57,387 nt of DNA from CAYYYW01 sp964476245 (GTDB lineage: Bacteria > Patescibacteriota > Microgenomatia > UBA1406 > HO2-37-13b), in NCBI GenBank assembly GCA_964476245.1, contig CAYYYW010000006.1, positions 1 through 57,387 on the forward strand. The letters run 5' to 3'. The notes beneath the pieces were generated by a model. It was not told the origin of the DNA. It did no database searches and saw only the letters and a program-made list of their open reading frames with translations. Position 1 is the first letter of the stretch. Each line of letters opens with the position of its first letter. This document shows, piece by piece, positions 32,712 to 41,432 of the stretch. A program made the translations under genes and the position numbers.

Positions 32712-33066
32712 TACAGCAATTTAACAATGTAACAATTTAACAATATAACAATTGTAATATCTTTTTCTCCTCTTGACAAGCGTTTTTCGATTAGTTAAAC
32801 GAAGTATAAAGTTACAAATTGAACAAATTGATGATATGAACATTTCGGCTGTCGATCCGATCAGAGCGAACAAGATCAGGGTAAACTCCGTGAAGCAGTC
32901 CCTAACTAATAAATTGGGTAACAATATTTATATATCTGGCAATGCCTCTCTAATTTTCAATGTTCGGTAACATTTATGATTTGGCAACTCGCGAAGCTCT
33001 TATAGTTGCTTAAAATTAGTGTTTTTGGTAAAATACAATCTGGTGAAACACAATTCAACCATAATT
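32712..33066. other. aspS-proS intergenic region: TAACAAT tract, REP relic and proS promoter
   Basis: The stretch begins with repeated TAACAAT units (to about 32757). On the minus strand, near 32855-32900, CTTCACGGAGTTTACCCTGA is a diverged copy of the R1 element at 19695-19740. The proS promoter is TTGCTT (33006-33011), 17-bp spacer and TAAAAT (33029-33034). No coding frame or RNA gene is convincing here. Confidence 0.6.
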
Positions 33067-34308
33067 ATGAGAGAGTCTGAACTTTTCCCAGGAACAATTA
33101 AAGAAGTGCCCAAAGGCGCAAAAAGCATTAACCATCAATTACTCGTTCGTGCTGGTTTTATAGATCAATTAATGGCTGGTTCGTGGACTCTTCTTCCTAT
33201 GGGTTTGAGGGTAGTAAACAAAATTAATAGAATTATAAGGAAAGAAATAAATGCGATTGGTGGCCAAGAAATATTGATGCCAGTTATGACTCCAAAAAGT
33301 ATTTGGGATGAGACTGACAGATGGAATAAGGCCCAAGAAATAATATATCAGTTTGCGGATGAAAGAGGTAGAGAACATGCGCTTGCCTTTACTCATGAGG
33401 AAGTTGTTATGGACTTGCTTCGTAAAAGAACAAGAACATACCGAGATCTTCCTGTTTATGTTTACCATTTTTCCACAAAATTCAGAAGAGAACTTCGCGC
33501 TAGAAGCGGGATTCTAAGAGGTAGGGAATTTTTAATGAAAGATTTATATTCTGTTCATACTAGTGAGGAAGATTTGATGGCTTATTACGAAAAAGTTAAA
33601 GAAGCTTATTCTCGGATATTTCAACGTTTAGGATTTGATTTCAAAATAACGGAGGCTTCGGGTGGTATTTTTACCAAAAATCGTACCCACGAATTTCAGG
33701 TTCCGACAGCAAGCGGAGAAGACACAATTTATTTTTGTAACGCATGTGATTGGGGTCAAAACAAAGAAATATTTGAAGGAAATAACGGTGATGCTTGTCC
33801 AAATTGTAATGGGGGTAAAATTATACAAGCAAAGTCTATAGAAGTGGCTAATATTTTTCCATTGGGAACCTGGTTTGCCGAGAAAATGGGTGTTTATTTT
33901 ACGGATTCAGACGGTGTTAAAAAACCTGTGTGGTTCGGTAGTTACGGAATTGGTACAACCAGGGTTATGGGTGCATGGGTAGAAGTTTCCCATGATGATA
34001 AGGGAATAATTTGGAGTAGAGAAATTGCTCCTTTTGATGTTCATTTAGTTGAATTGCCCGAAACGGAAAATGCTGGAGAGACGTATGAAGAACTTACTCA
34101 AGCGGGGTTTGAAGTTCTTTGGGATGATAGGAGAGATTTGCCAGCGGGTCAAAAATTTGCCGATGCAGACTTAATCGGAATACCAGTTCGATTAATTGTT
34201 TCAAAAAAAACAGGGAATAGAATAGAATGGAAAGGTCGAGTTAGTGATAAGACTGAACTTCTTTCTCTCGCTGAGATCATAAACAGATTAAAAAACGATA
34301 AAGAATAA
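33067..34308 (+). CDS. proS: Prolyl-tRNA synthetase, short form without editing insertion
   Basis: A 413-aa class II synthetase: motif 1 region around LLPMGLRVVNKI, motif 2 FRRELRARSGILRGREF, motif 3 GSYGIGTTRVMGA, and an anticodon-binding domain at the C-terminus. The bacterial INS editing domain (about 180 residues) is absent; in its place is a small zinc-ribbon-like segment (FCNACDWG and ACPNCNGG). ATG 33067 is chosen over an in-frame GTG at 33019 because the promoter -10 box lies at 33029-33034. It charges tRNA-Pro. Confidence 0.94.
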   Translation: MRESELFPGTIKEVPKGAKSINHQLLVRAGFIDQLMAGSWTLLPMGLRVVNKINRIIRKEINAIGGQEILMPVMTPKSIWDETDRWNKAQEIIYQFADERGREHALAFTHEEVVMDLLRKRTRTYRDLPVYVYHFSTKFRRELRARSGILRGREFLMKDLYSVHTSEEDLMAYYEKVKEAYSRIFQRLGFDFKITEASGGIFTKNRTHEFQVPTASGEDTIYFCNACDWGQNKEIFEGNNGDACPNCNGGKIIQAKSIEVANIFPLGTWFAEKMGVYFTDSDGVKKPVWFGSYGIGTTRVMGAWVEVSHDDKGIIWSREIAPFDVHLVELPETENAGETYEELTQAGFEVLWDDRRDLPAGQKFADADLIGIPVRLIVSKKTGNRIEWKGRVSDKTELLSLAEIINRLKNDKE

Positions 34309-34322
34309 TCTATAAATTGAGG

Positions 34323-35066
34323 CTAATTTCCCCTCCAGTGAATTATTTTTCCTTCCACTAAGTCAAAAAACTTACTTCCTATGCAACCAAGAAATCCTAC
34401 AATAATTATAATCGAAAAAATTTCTCTTGTGTTGTAAACCATATAGGCATCTACTACTCTTCCCCCTAGCCCCAAGTGACCATTTAACATTTCAGAACCA
34501 ATTGTAACAATAAGAGCGATACTAAAGCCCATTTTCATCCCGGCAAATATACTTGGTAAGGCAGAAGGTAAAATTATCCATAAAAATTCCTGCAACTTCT
34601 GTATTTTGTAAAGCTTTCCTATATCAAGAAAGCTTGTTCTGCTGTATCTAACTCCATATGCTGAACTTATAAAAAGGTAAACGAATACTGACCAGGAGAT
34701 AACAATAAAGGACGAAAACCAGCCTATCCCAAATAATAATATTGATAAAGGAATAAGGAGCAAAGATGGTAAAGAACGAAAAAAGTCTAAAATTAATTCA
34801 AAAGATTTATATGTTTTTTCATAGTATCCAGCAATAATACCCAAAATTGTGCCGATAATGCTGCCAAATAAAAAGGAAGTAAAAATTAATATTAATGTTT
34901 CCGTTAAAGAATTTAAGAAAAACTTCTTAATAATAAAACCGCTGAAAAGATAGACCAACACATCTTGAGGTTGGGGAAGCAAAAGCCTATCTACTATTTT
35001 TCCGTAACTTAAAACAGACCATGCTAAAATTAAAAACACGAAACCAACAAGAGGATACTTTTTCAT
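34323..35066 (-). CDS. ABC transporter permease, NitT/TauT (SsuC) type
   Basis: A 247-aa permease with about six helices and the EAA-type loop around ILPSALPSIFAGMKMGFSIA. Sequence style (PQPQDVLVYLFSG, GLGGRVVDAYMVYNT) fits the SsuC/TauC/ThiX group. It forms the channel of an importer together with the ATPase whose stop overlaps its start by 4 nt, and the binding protein further upstream. The substrate is not evident. Confidence 0.88.
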   Translation of the reverse strand: MKKYPLVGFVFLILAWSVLSYGKIVDRLLLPQPQDVLVYLFSGFIIKKFFLNSLTETLILIFTSFLFGSIIGTILGIIAGYYEKTYKSFELILDFFRSLPSLLLIPLSILLFGIGWFSSFIVISWSVFVYLFISSAYGVRYSRTSFLDIGKLYKIQKLQEFLWIILPSALPSIFAGMKMGFSIALIVTIGSEMLNGHLGLGGRVVDAYMVYNTREIFSIIIIVGFLGCIGSKFFDLVEGKIIHWRGN

Positions 35067-35833
35067 ATATATTTTTTGAATAACTTTAAAGCATCGCGTT
35101 TAATGTTGATAAGTTTTTTACTATTTAACATTTCTGGTTTTCTTTCTGTTTTTTTAAAAGATATTTGTATTTTATCAATGACTTGCGTAGGTCTTCCGCC
35201 GAGTAAAATTAATTCATCCGCAAGAATTATTCCCTCTTCTAATGTATGAGACACAAAAACTGTTGTGGAATTATTATCTTCATTATGAATAAGATCAAAT
35301 AAGAATTTTGTTCTGTTCAAATAATCTAAATTCGAAAACGGCTCATCCAAAAACAATATATTTGGTGAATCTATCATAGACCTCAAAACTACCAAAATTT
35401 GACATTGTCCACTACTTAGCTGGTAAGGGTAAGAATTAAGTGGAATATTTAATTTAAACTTGTTTAAAAGATTTCTAACAAAACCAATACTTTCTTTTTT
35501 ATTTACCCCTCTATTTTTTAGAGGAAAGGCAATGTTTTCAAAAGTGCTCATCCAGGGAAAAAGAAATTTTGAAGGATCTTGAAAAGCATACCCTATTTTT
35601 AGATTTCCTTTGCTTGAAGAATTATTGTAAAGAATCTGTCCTGTAAAAAATTTATCTAAACCAGACATTATTCTTAAAAGAGTAGTTTTCCCACATCCAT
35701 TAGGTCCAAAGAAGGCGGTATTTTTCTTAGTTAGCTTCAAGTTAAAGTTTTTAAAAACGTAATCTTCGTTATCAAATTTTTTGGTTAAATTTGAGATTTC
35801 GATAGATTTTGGGTTGCTGATAGTATTTATCAT
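35063..35833 (-). CDS. ABC transporter ATP-binding protein, NitT/TauT type
   Basis: A 256-aa ATPase: Walker A FGPNGCGKTT, signature LSSGQ (Ser in place of the usual first Gly), Walker B ILFLDEPFSNLD and switch His in VFVSHTLEEG. It powers the importer encoded with the permease (4-nt overlap) and the binding protein (70 bp upstream). Length and order match SsuB/TauB-type proteins. Confidence 0.92.
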   Translation of the reverse strand: MINTISNPKSIEISNLTKKFDNEDYVFKNFNLKLTKKNTAFFGPNGCGKTTLLRIMSGLDKFFTGQILYNNSSSKGNLKIGYAFQDPSKFLFPWMSTFENIAFPLKNRGVNKKESIGFVRNLLNKFKLNIPLNSYPYQLSSGQCQILVVLRSMIDSPNILFLDEPFSNLDYLNRTKFLFDLIHNEDNNSTTVFVSHTLEEGIILADELILLGGRPTQVIDKIQISFKKTERKPEMLNSKKLINIKRDALKLFKKYI

Positions 35834-35903
35834 GCCTATATTTTATATTAAAAACACATAAAATTCAGAAATGAGTATTCAACTGTGAAATAGTTCTAAT
35901 TAT

Positions 35904-36905
35904 CTATCGGAGTACGAGGTTAGAAACATCAATTTTATTATTGAGAATTCCTACGTCTTTGTAAATATCCGCAACTTTTTGTAAACTATCAAAGTCAATT
36001 TTTTCATTGGTTTTTATTTTAAAATAATTGCCCATTTCTTTAGTTAAGTCTTCTTCAAGATTTGCATATTTCGAAAGAAAACCTTTTGACTCTTGAGGGT
36101 TATTCCTCATATAATCAATAGCCGTATCTATTGCCTTAAGATATTTTGCAAATAATTGTTTCCTCTCTTTGTTCTCAAAATAATTAGTTCTCACAACTCC
36201 TCCTCCCGACCAAAAAGGATTAAGAACGTGTTTAGCTCGAGGATTAACTATTAAATATCTTGCTGAAGTTTGTCTTTTAACAACTGCCAATTGCGGCTGG
36301 GTCAAGTATACTGCATCTACCTGTTTGGAAATAAAAGCTTGAGGAAGGACATTTTTGTTCATTTGTAGTATCTGGATTTTGTTCTTTTCTGGTTCAAGGT
36401 CAAGTTTTGTAAGAACCGTTTTCATAACAAAATAATCTACGCTACCTTCAGGTACGCCAACCTTTTTACCTTTAAGATCCTCTATTTTTATAATTGGAGA
36501 ATTTTCAAAAACAAGAATTCCCTCAACAACTTCGTTATCATTATCATTAATTCCTCCCAGATGAAATATCTTTACTTTGTTAGGGGATTGAGCTTCAATA
36601 CCGAAAGGAAGAGTAAGACTCGTTGCAGGGATAATATCTATATCTCCTCTTATTAAAGCGTCAACTTCTTCCTTGTATCCAAGTGGAACAAGCTCAACGT
36701 CTAAGTCTTGATCTCTAAAGTAATTTTTTTCTAGAGAGATATACACTGGAAGTTCTGCCATTGCTTTTATATAACCTAACCTTAATTTAGAGGGGATCAC
36801 TTTCTTGGAAAGATTTATTTTGTCTAAGGTAATTACAACCAACACTATAAAAAGACATAAAATTCCCAGGATGATAAGAATCTTTGGTTTTCCTTGAGAT
36901 TTCAT
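35904..36905 (-). CDS. ABC transporter substrate-binding protein, NMT1/SsuA-like
   Basis: A 333-aa protein starting at ATG 36905, with an N-terminal membrane anchor (about residues 9-28) rather than a clear lipobox. The mature part is a periplasmic binding protein type 2 fold: LRLGYIKAMAELPVYISLEK, AFISKQVDAVYLTQPQLAVV, KGKKVGVPEGS. Related proteins bind sulfonates, nitrate or thiamin precursors. ATG 36905 is preferred over an earlier in-frame ATG because the promoter -10 (36920-36915) lies between them. First gene of the importer operon. Confidence 0.85.
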   Translation of the reverse strand: MKSQGKPKILIILGILCLFIVLVVITLDKINLSKKVIPSKLRLGYIKAMAELPVYISLEKNYFRDQDLDVELVPLGYKEEVDALIRGDIDIIPATSLTLPFGIEAQSPNKVKIFHLGGINDNDNEVVEGILVFENSPIIKIEDLKGKKVGVPEGSVDYFVMKTVLTKLDLEPEKNKIQILQMNKNVLPQAFISKQVDAVYLTQPQLAVVKRQTSARYLIVNPRAKHVLNPFWSGGGVVRTNYFENKERKQLFAKYLKAIDTAIDYMRNNPQESKGFLSKYANLEEDLTKEMGNYFKIKTNEKIDFDSLQKVADIYKDVGILNNKIDVSNLVLR

Positions 36906-36943
36906 ATGGTTTGTATTATAATAGAGCCATGAAAGAAAGTCAA
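36894..36943. promoter_or_regulatory. Symmetric two-way promoter between binding-protein and radical SAM genes
   Basis: Plus strand: TTGAGA (36894-36899), 17 bp, TATAAT (36917-36922), then 6 nt to ATG 36929. Minus strand: TTGACT (36943-36938), 17 bp, TATAAT (36920-36915), then 9 nt to ATG 36905. Both -10 boxes share the palindrome ATTATAAT, and each -35 box lies inside the opposite gene. Only one direction can be used at a time, and both mRNAs would have almost no leader. Confidence 0.85.
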
Positions 36944-37975
36944 GCTGAATACCCAGTAACAATTCCGCGTCCGCATATACGATTTGTTGTTACACCGAAT
37001 TGCAACTTATCATGCAAGTCCTGTCAACCTGGTGGAGAGGCCTATACAAGACCTTGTTATTCTACTGGACAAGAAGCAGATATAATTTTACCTCCTGAAG
37101 TACAAACACTTGCTCAAATTGCCACAGACGTAGGTTTCACTCCTGTAAAAATTACAGGTGGAGAACCGTTAATAAGGCCCGACGTATCTGAAATAGTTGC
37201 AGCTTGCAAAGAAATTCCAGGTGTTGTGGTTAATTTGGGAACAAACGGGTTACTGCTTGAGGAAATGGCTCAAAAATTGCGAGAAGCTAGGATAGATTCA
37301 CTAAACGTTGGGCTAAACTCTTTAAGTAGGGGAACATACAAGAAAGATACAGGAGTAGATGGTTTACCGATGGTCTTAAAAGGCATAGAAAGAGCGAGAA
37401 AATTAGGAATACCAGTTAACGTCAATGTTGTCCTAATGAAACAAAATTTGAATGAATTTGATGATTTTATTGAACTCGCAGAACGATACGATCTAGATAT
37501 CAGAGTTTTGCCACTAAGTAATCTAGGAGATTATTCTTATTGGTCTTCACATTATGTACCTTGTGATGAGTTGGAAGCACACATTTTTGAAAAATATAGA
37601 GTAACATCAAATCTTATACAACCCTGGTCAGGATTAGGAACTCCAATGAGCACCTTTTCTATAAATGGTGTTGCAGTTAGAATTATTAATCCAGAAAATG
37701 GAGTTTTCTATTCAGACTTTTGCCAAAGTAATGACTGTGGTAATTATCCATGTGCTGATGGTATCTGGGCTTTAAGAATTGATCCCAATGGAGATTCTAA
37801 ATATTGCTTTTTCCCTCGAAGCGGCAGAGAAAGCTTTAATTACCTGAGAGCATTAAGAGATGGCGACTTTATCGCAATTGTAGAAAGAATGGAACAAGAT
37901 TTCGACATTCTTAACTCTGCTGAAATGGAGAATTTGTGGAGTCCTGAAGTCGAAAAGAATAAATATACAAAATGA
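36929..37975 (+). CDS. MoaA-like radical SAM enzyme
   Basis: A 348-aa radical SAM protein with the CX3CX2C cluster motif CNLSCKSC (Cys25, Cys29, Cys32) and the SAM-binding GGEP. C-terminal cysteines (FCQSNDCGNYPC and KYCFFP) could hold an auxiliary iron-sulfur cluster as in MoaA. It lacks the C-terminal GG expected of true MoaA, and no molybdopterin genes are nearby. It diverges from the NitT/TauT-type importer and shares its promoter, so it may act on the imported compound. Confidence 0.85.
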   Translation: MKESQAEYPVTIPRPHIRFVVTPNCNLSCKSCQPGGEAYTRPCYSTGQEADIILPPEVQTLAQIATDVGFTPVKITGGEPLIRPDVSEIVAACKEIPGVVVNLGTNGLLLEEMAQKLREARIDSLNVGLNSLSRGTYKKDTGVDGLPMVLKGIERARKLGIPVNVNVVLMKQNLNEFDDFIELAERYDLDIRVLPLSNLGDYSYWSSHYVPCDELEAHIFEKYRVTSNLIQPWSGLGTPMSTFSINGVAVRIINPENGVFYSDFCQSNDCGNYPCADGIWALRIDPNGDSKYCFFPRSGRESFNYLRALRDGDFIAIVERMEQDFDILNSAEMENLWSPEVEKNKYTK

Positions 37976-38220
37976 TTTAAAGATTAAGTGTTTCCCTATT
38001 AAGTGGGATGCAAACCTGCTTTATTATAAATCCCGACTTCGCCGACTGATTTTATTCAGAAAAACATATTGCCATAATAACCTCTTTTTTGGTAATTATA
38101 TGTCTGGCGTATTCCACGTTTCCTATTACTACTGCGTTATTAAGATACTCGAAAAGGCATAGTTTTCTTAAAATTTTTATTTCAACTCTTTATCAACAGA
38201 AAAGATTTTGGCGGTGTTGT

Positions 38221-40029
38221 TTATTTAAACTTAGCTTGGATTATTTTACCCTTTCCCCTTATTTTTTCTTTTCCTCTCCAACGATCTATTTCAAGATTGT
38301 GAACAACAGCGATTTTTTGCCCGCGAGAAAGTTTAAGAAAGTCTTGTCCTTGTCCAAAAAAAACAAATTCCAAAGGAAAAGAAGAGTCATCTTTTAAATA
38401 GATTTTCAAATGATTGTTGTTTTTTCCAAAAAGTTTGGCGTCAACTAATTTGCCTTCCGAATAAAACAACGGTTGAGGATTACCAATGCCAAAAGGTTCA
38501 AGACTTTCAATTTTTTTAACTAAGGATATATTAATTTTGCTCAAGGGGATTGCTAAATCAACCTTTATTTCTCGCTCCAAGTTTTTTTCGGTTAAAATCT
38601 TTCCGGCGTCTTTTTCCGCCTTTTTAATAAATTTATCTATCTTGTCTTTTTCTATGGTAAAGCCGGCGGCGGCTTTATGTCCGCCAATATCAACCAGGTA
38701 TTTTTTTTGCGACCGTAAAAACAAAGTAACGTCAAATCCCGAAATTGAGCGAGCTGATCCTTTAGCAAAACCATCGTTGATCGCCATAATAATTGTGGGT
38801 CGGTAAAATTCATCAACTAATTTTGAAGCAATTAGGCCAATGATTCCCTCGTGCCATTTATCTGACGAAAGAATAATTATTTTTGGCATTTTACTGACGG
38901 ACGACCATTGACTACTAACAATTTTTTTTGCTTCTTCAATGGTTTTTCCAACCAAATCCTGTCTTTCCCGATTTTTTTCTCCTATTTTGGCAGCTAACAT
39001 TTGCGCCTTTTCTTCCTTGGAGGTGCATAAAAGCCGCAAAGCATCAATAGCATGTTCAAGTCGTCCCAAAGCATTAATTCGAGGAGCGATAATGAAACCA
39101 ATTTCATAGGGAGTAATTTTTCGGTTTTCAATTCCGGCTTCTTTTAAAATATGTTTTATGCCCATTCGTCCAACCTTGGGAAATGCCTCTAAACCGTATT
39201 TAGTGATTGAACGAGATGGGCCAAGTAAGGGAACCAAATCGGCAATAGTACCGATGGAGGCAAGGGAAAGATAATCAAAGGAAAAATTATTTTCAAGCAA
39301 TTTCCAATTAACCTCCGAGGTTTTTTTGTTGTCTTTAACCGCCGCGGTTCCAGATAGACTATTTTCTAAAACCGCGGCGGTTCTTCCTTGGGTATTCTTA
39401 ACTGTGGAGGTTTTATAAAAATGGGAAAAAATTTCCTTAGCAAAAAAATAGGCAACTCCGGACCCTGAAAGTTTATCGGTGTGAAAAATCGCCAAAGCCA
39501 CGTCTGACGTGGCCAAGGCATCGTCGGGTTTTTTGGCTGATTTCATATGGTGGTCGGTAATAATGATAGAAATTCCTAAGGATTTAGCGTAGGAGATTTT
39601 CTCGGCCGCAGAAATGCCGTGGTCAACGCTGATAATTAAAGACGGATTATAAAGCTTCTTAATTTTATCAATTCCTTTTTTGGAAAATCCATAACCTTCA
39701 AGTTTGCGATGGGGGACATAGGGCATTGCCTTAAATCCTAAAAGGTGTAATGTTTCCCAAAGGATGGCGCCGCCAGTTATTCCATCAGCGTCATAATCCG
39801 TATAAACGACAACCATCCCGCCTTTTTCTTTTATCTCTTTTAGTTTTTTAATTACTTTATCAAATTCTTTTTTAGAAAAAAACTCGTTAAAGGAGATTTT
39901 TTCCGGACATTTTGGATTTAAAAAATCTTCTTTATGTTTAATGCCGCGATCTTTCAATAAGAAATCAATAATTTGTTCATCGCTAAATTGTTTCTGCTTG
40001 TCTATTTTCCTTTTGATTTTTATCTTCAT
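38221..40029 (-). CDS. recJ: Single-stranded-DNA-specific exonuclease RecJ
   Basis: A 602-aa DHH-family nuclease: DYDADG (residues 78-83), DHG (136-138), DHH (159-161), later GSARSISGFDV and GGHKAAAGFT of the DHHA1 domain. RecJ degrades 5' ends of single-stranded DNA in repair. Residues 207-240 are an unusual insert with four related tetrapeptides (TSTV, TAAV, TAAV, TSEV) encoded by palindromic 13-mers. It diverges from cca with 29 bp between start codons. Confidence 0.93.
   Translation of the reverse strand: MKIKIKRKIDKQKQFSDEQIIDFLLKDRGIKHKEDFLNPKCPEKISFNEFFSKKEFDKVIKKLKEIKEKGGMVVVYTDYDADGITGGAILWETLHLLGFKAMPYVPHRKLEGYGFSKKGIDKIKKLYNPSLIISVDHGISAAEKISYAKSLGISIIITDHHMKSAKKPDDALATSDVALAIFHTDKLSGSGVAYFFAKEIFSHFYKTSTVKNTQGRTAAVLENSLSGTAAVKDNKKTSEVNWKLLENNFSFDYLSLASIGTIADLVPLLGPSRSITKYGLEAFPKVGRMGIKHILKEAGIENRKITPYEIGFIIAPRINALGRLEHAIDALRLLCTSKEEKAQMLAAKIGEKNRERQDLVGKTIEEAKKIVSSQWSSVSKMPKIIILSSDKWHEGIIGLIASKLVDEFYRPTIIMAINDGFAKGSARSISGFDVTLFLRSQKKYLVDIGGHKAAAGFTIEKDKIDKFIKKAEKDAGKILTEKNLEREIKVDLAIPLSKINISLVKKIESLEPFGIGNPQPLFYSEGKLVDAKLFGKNNNHLKIYLKDDSSFPLEFVFFGQGQDFLKLSRGQKIAVVHNLEIDRWRGKEKIRGKGKIIQAKFK
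39310..39412. repeat. Four inverted 13-mers forming an in-frame insert in recJ
   Basis: AACCTCCGAGGTT (39310), AACCGCCGCGGTT (39337), AACCGCGGCGGTT (39370) and AACTGTGGAGGTT (39400): two units in one orientation and two in the other, spaced 27, 33 and 30 bp, all multiples of three. The second and third units pair over 13 bp. They encode TSEV, TAAV, TAAV and TSTV. Confidence 0.8.
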
Positions 40030-40058
40030 AGATTTTGGATTTATAGTAAAATGTTTTT

Positions 40059-41432
40059 ATGGAAAACAAACTCATTCTACCAAAATATGTTTCCGATTTT
40101 ATGGGGCTTTATAAAAAAAACGGCTATCAAATTTATGTGGTTGGCGGGGCAGTACGTGATCTTTTATTGGATCGACCGGTGGAAAATTGGGATTATACTA
40201 CCAACGCTAAACCGGAAGAAATATTAAAGTTGTTTCCTAAGGGGATTTATAACAATAAATATGGGACAGTAATAATTCCTGTAGAGACGACCCGTCGGGT
40301 CGTCTCTACAACAAAAACATTATTCGAAATTACCCCCTTTAGAAAAGAATCCGATTATACCGACCTTCGTCACCCGGATAAAATCGTTTGGGCAAAGACG
40401 GTAGAAGAAGATTTAGCCAGACGCGATTTTACTATTAATGCGATCGCTTTTGATGGTGAAAAACTCACCGATCCATATAACGGACAAAAACACATAAAAG
40501 AAAAATTAATTATGGCTGTTGGAAATCCTGACAGAAGATTTTCTGAAGATGCTCTTCGATTGCTTCGGGCGATTCGTTTGGCCTCACAACTTGGGTTTCT
40601 AATTGAAGAAACTACGCGAGCGGCCATTGCTAAAAACGCTCATTTAATTACAAATGTTTCCTGGGAAAGAATCAGAGATGAACTTTTTAAAATACTATCT
40701 TCTAATTATCCGACGGAGGGGATTCTTTTTTTGCGAAATACCAGTCTTTTAAAATATGTTCTACCGGAGCTTGATGTTTGTTTTTCTATTCCTCAAAAAA
40801 GTCCGAAAAGACATCATATTTATGATGTTGGAACTCATTTGGTAATGTCTTTGAAATACTGCCCCTCAAAGGAAGTTATTACTCGATTAGCCGCTCTTCT
40901 TCATGATGTTGGAAAGGTAGAAACCTTTAAAAAAGATAAAAAAACCAATCTTATTACTTTTTTTAATCATGAAATTGTCGGGACAAGATTGGTAAAAACC
41001 ATTGCTGACAGACTAAAACTCTCAAACGAACAAAAAGAAAAATTTATTTGTCTGGTTAAGTATCATCAGTTTACTGTTTCGGAGATTCAAACAGACAAAG
41101 CTATTCGTCGATTTATCAGGGAAGTGGGCAAGGAAAACCTTGATGATATGCTTAATTTACGGCTGGCCGATCGAATTGGCTCCGGCGCTAAACCGACCTC
41201 GTGGCGTTTTGAATTATTCAAAAAACGCTTGGTTGAGGTACAAAAGGAGCCATTTAAGATTGCCGATTTGAAAATAGACGGACATGATGTAATGAAAATT
41301 TTAAATCTTAAGCCTGGGCCAAAAATCGGTCAGATTCTAAAAAAAATTTTTAGTGAAGTAGTTGAGAAAAAAATAGAGAACAAAAGAGAATTGTTATTAA
41401 AATGGATTAAAAAATTTCATGAAAGATCCTAA
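40059..41432 (+). CDS. CCA-adding enzyme/poly(A) polymerase-family nucleotidyltransferase with HD domain
   Basis: A 457-aa class II nucleotidyltransferase: GGAVRDLLLDR (residues 29-39), RRDFTINAIAF (121-131), the RNA-binding head domain and an HD-type C-terminal half (LLHDVGKVETF). It would repair or add tRNA CCA ends; the tRNA here lacks encoded CCA. The metal-binding DxD reads N43-W-D45, missing the first Asp. Residues 74-84 come from a perfect 31-bp palindrome (40280-40310). TAAAAT lies 6 nt before ATG. It overlaps the next gene by 14 nt. Confidence 0.88.
   Translation: MENKLILPKYVSDFMGLYKKNGYQIYVVGGAVRDLLLDRPVENWDYTTNAKPEEILKLFPKGIYNNKYGTVIIPVETTRRVVSTTKTLFEITPFRKESDYTDLRHPDKIVWAKTVEEDLARRDFTINAIAFDGEKLTDPYNGQKHIKEKLIMAVGNPDRRFSEDALRLLRAIRLASQLGFLIEETTRAAIAKNAHLITNVSWERIRDELFKILSSNYPTEGILFLRNTSLLKYVLPELDVCFSIPQKSPKRHHIYDVGTHLVMSLKYCPSKEVITRLAALLHDVGKVETFKKDKKTNLITFFNHEIVGTRLVKTIADRLKLSNEQKEKFICLVKYHQFTVSEIQTDKAIRRFIREVGKENLDDMLNLRLADRIGSGAKPTSWRFELFKKRLVEVQKEPFKIADLKIDGHDVMKILNLKPGPKIGQILKKIFSEVVEKKIENKRELLLKWIKKFHERS
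40280..40310. repeat. Perfect 31-bp palindrome inside the nucleotidyltransferase gene
   Basis: TGTAGAGACGACCCG (40280-40294), centre T, CGGGTCGTCTCTACA (40296-40310): 15-bp arms with no mismatch. It adds roughly ETTRRVVSTT to the protein between two strands of the catalytic domain without breaking the frame. Confidence 0.9.

Noticed and set aside
33019..33066. Earlier GTG start for proS
   Set aside because: The predicted -10 box lies at 33029-33034, downstream of that GTG, so the mRNA would not contain it.
32712..33066. T-box leader before proS
   Set aside because: No T-box core sequence, specifier loop or antiterminator/terminator pair could be found.
38089..38397. 102-codon plus-strand frame overlapping the recJ 3' end
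   Set aside because: Antisense shadow of recJ and spacer; no promoter or ribosome-binding site.
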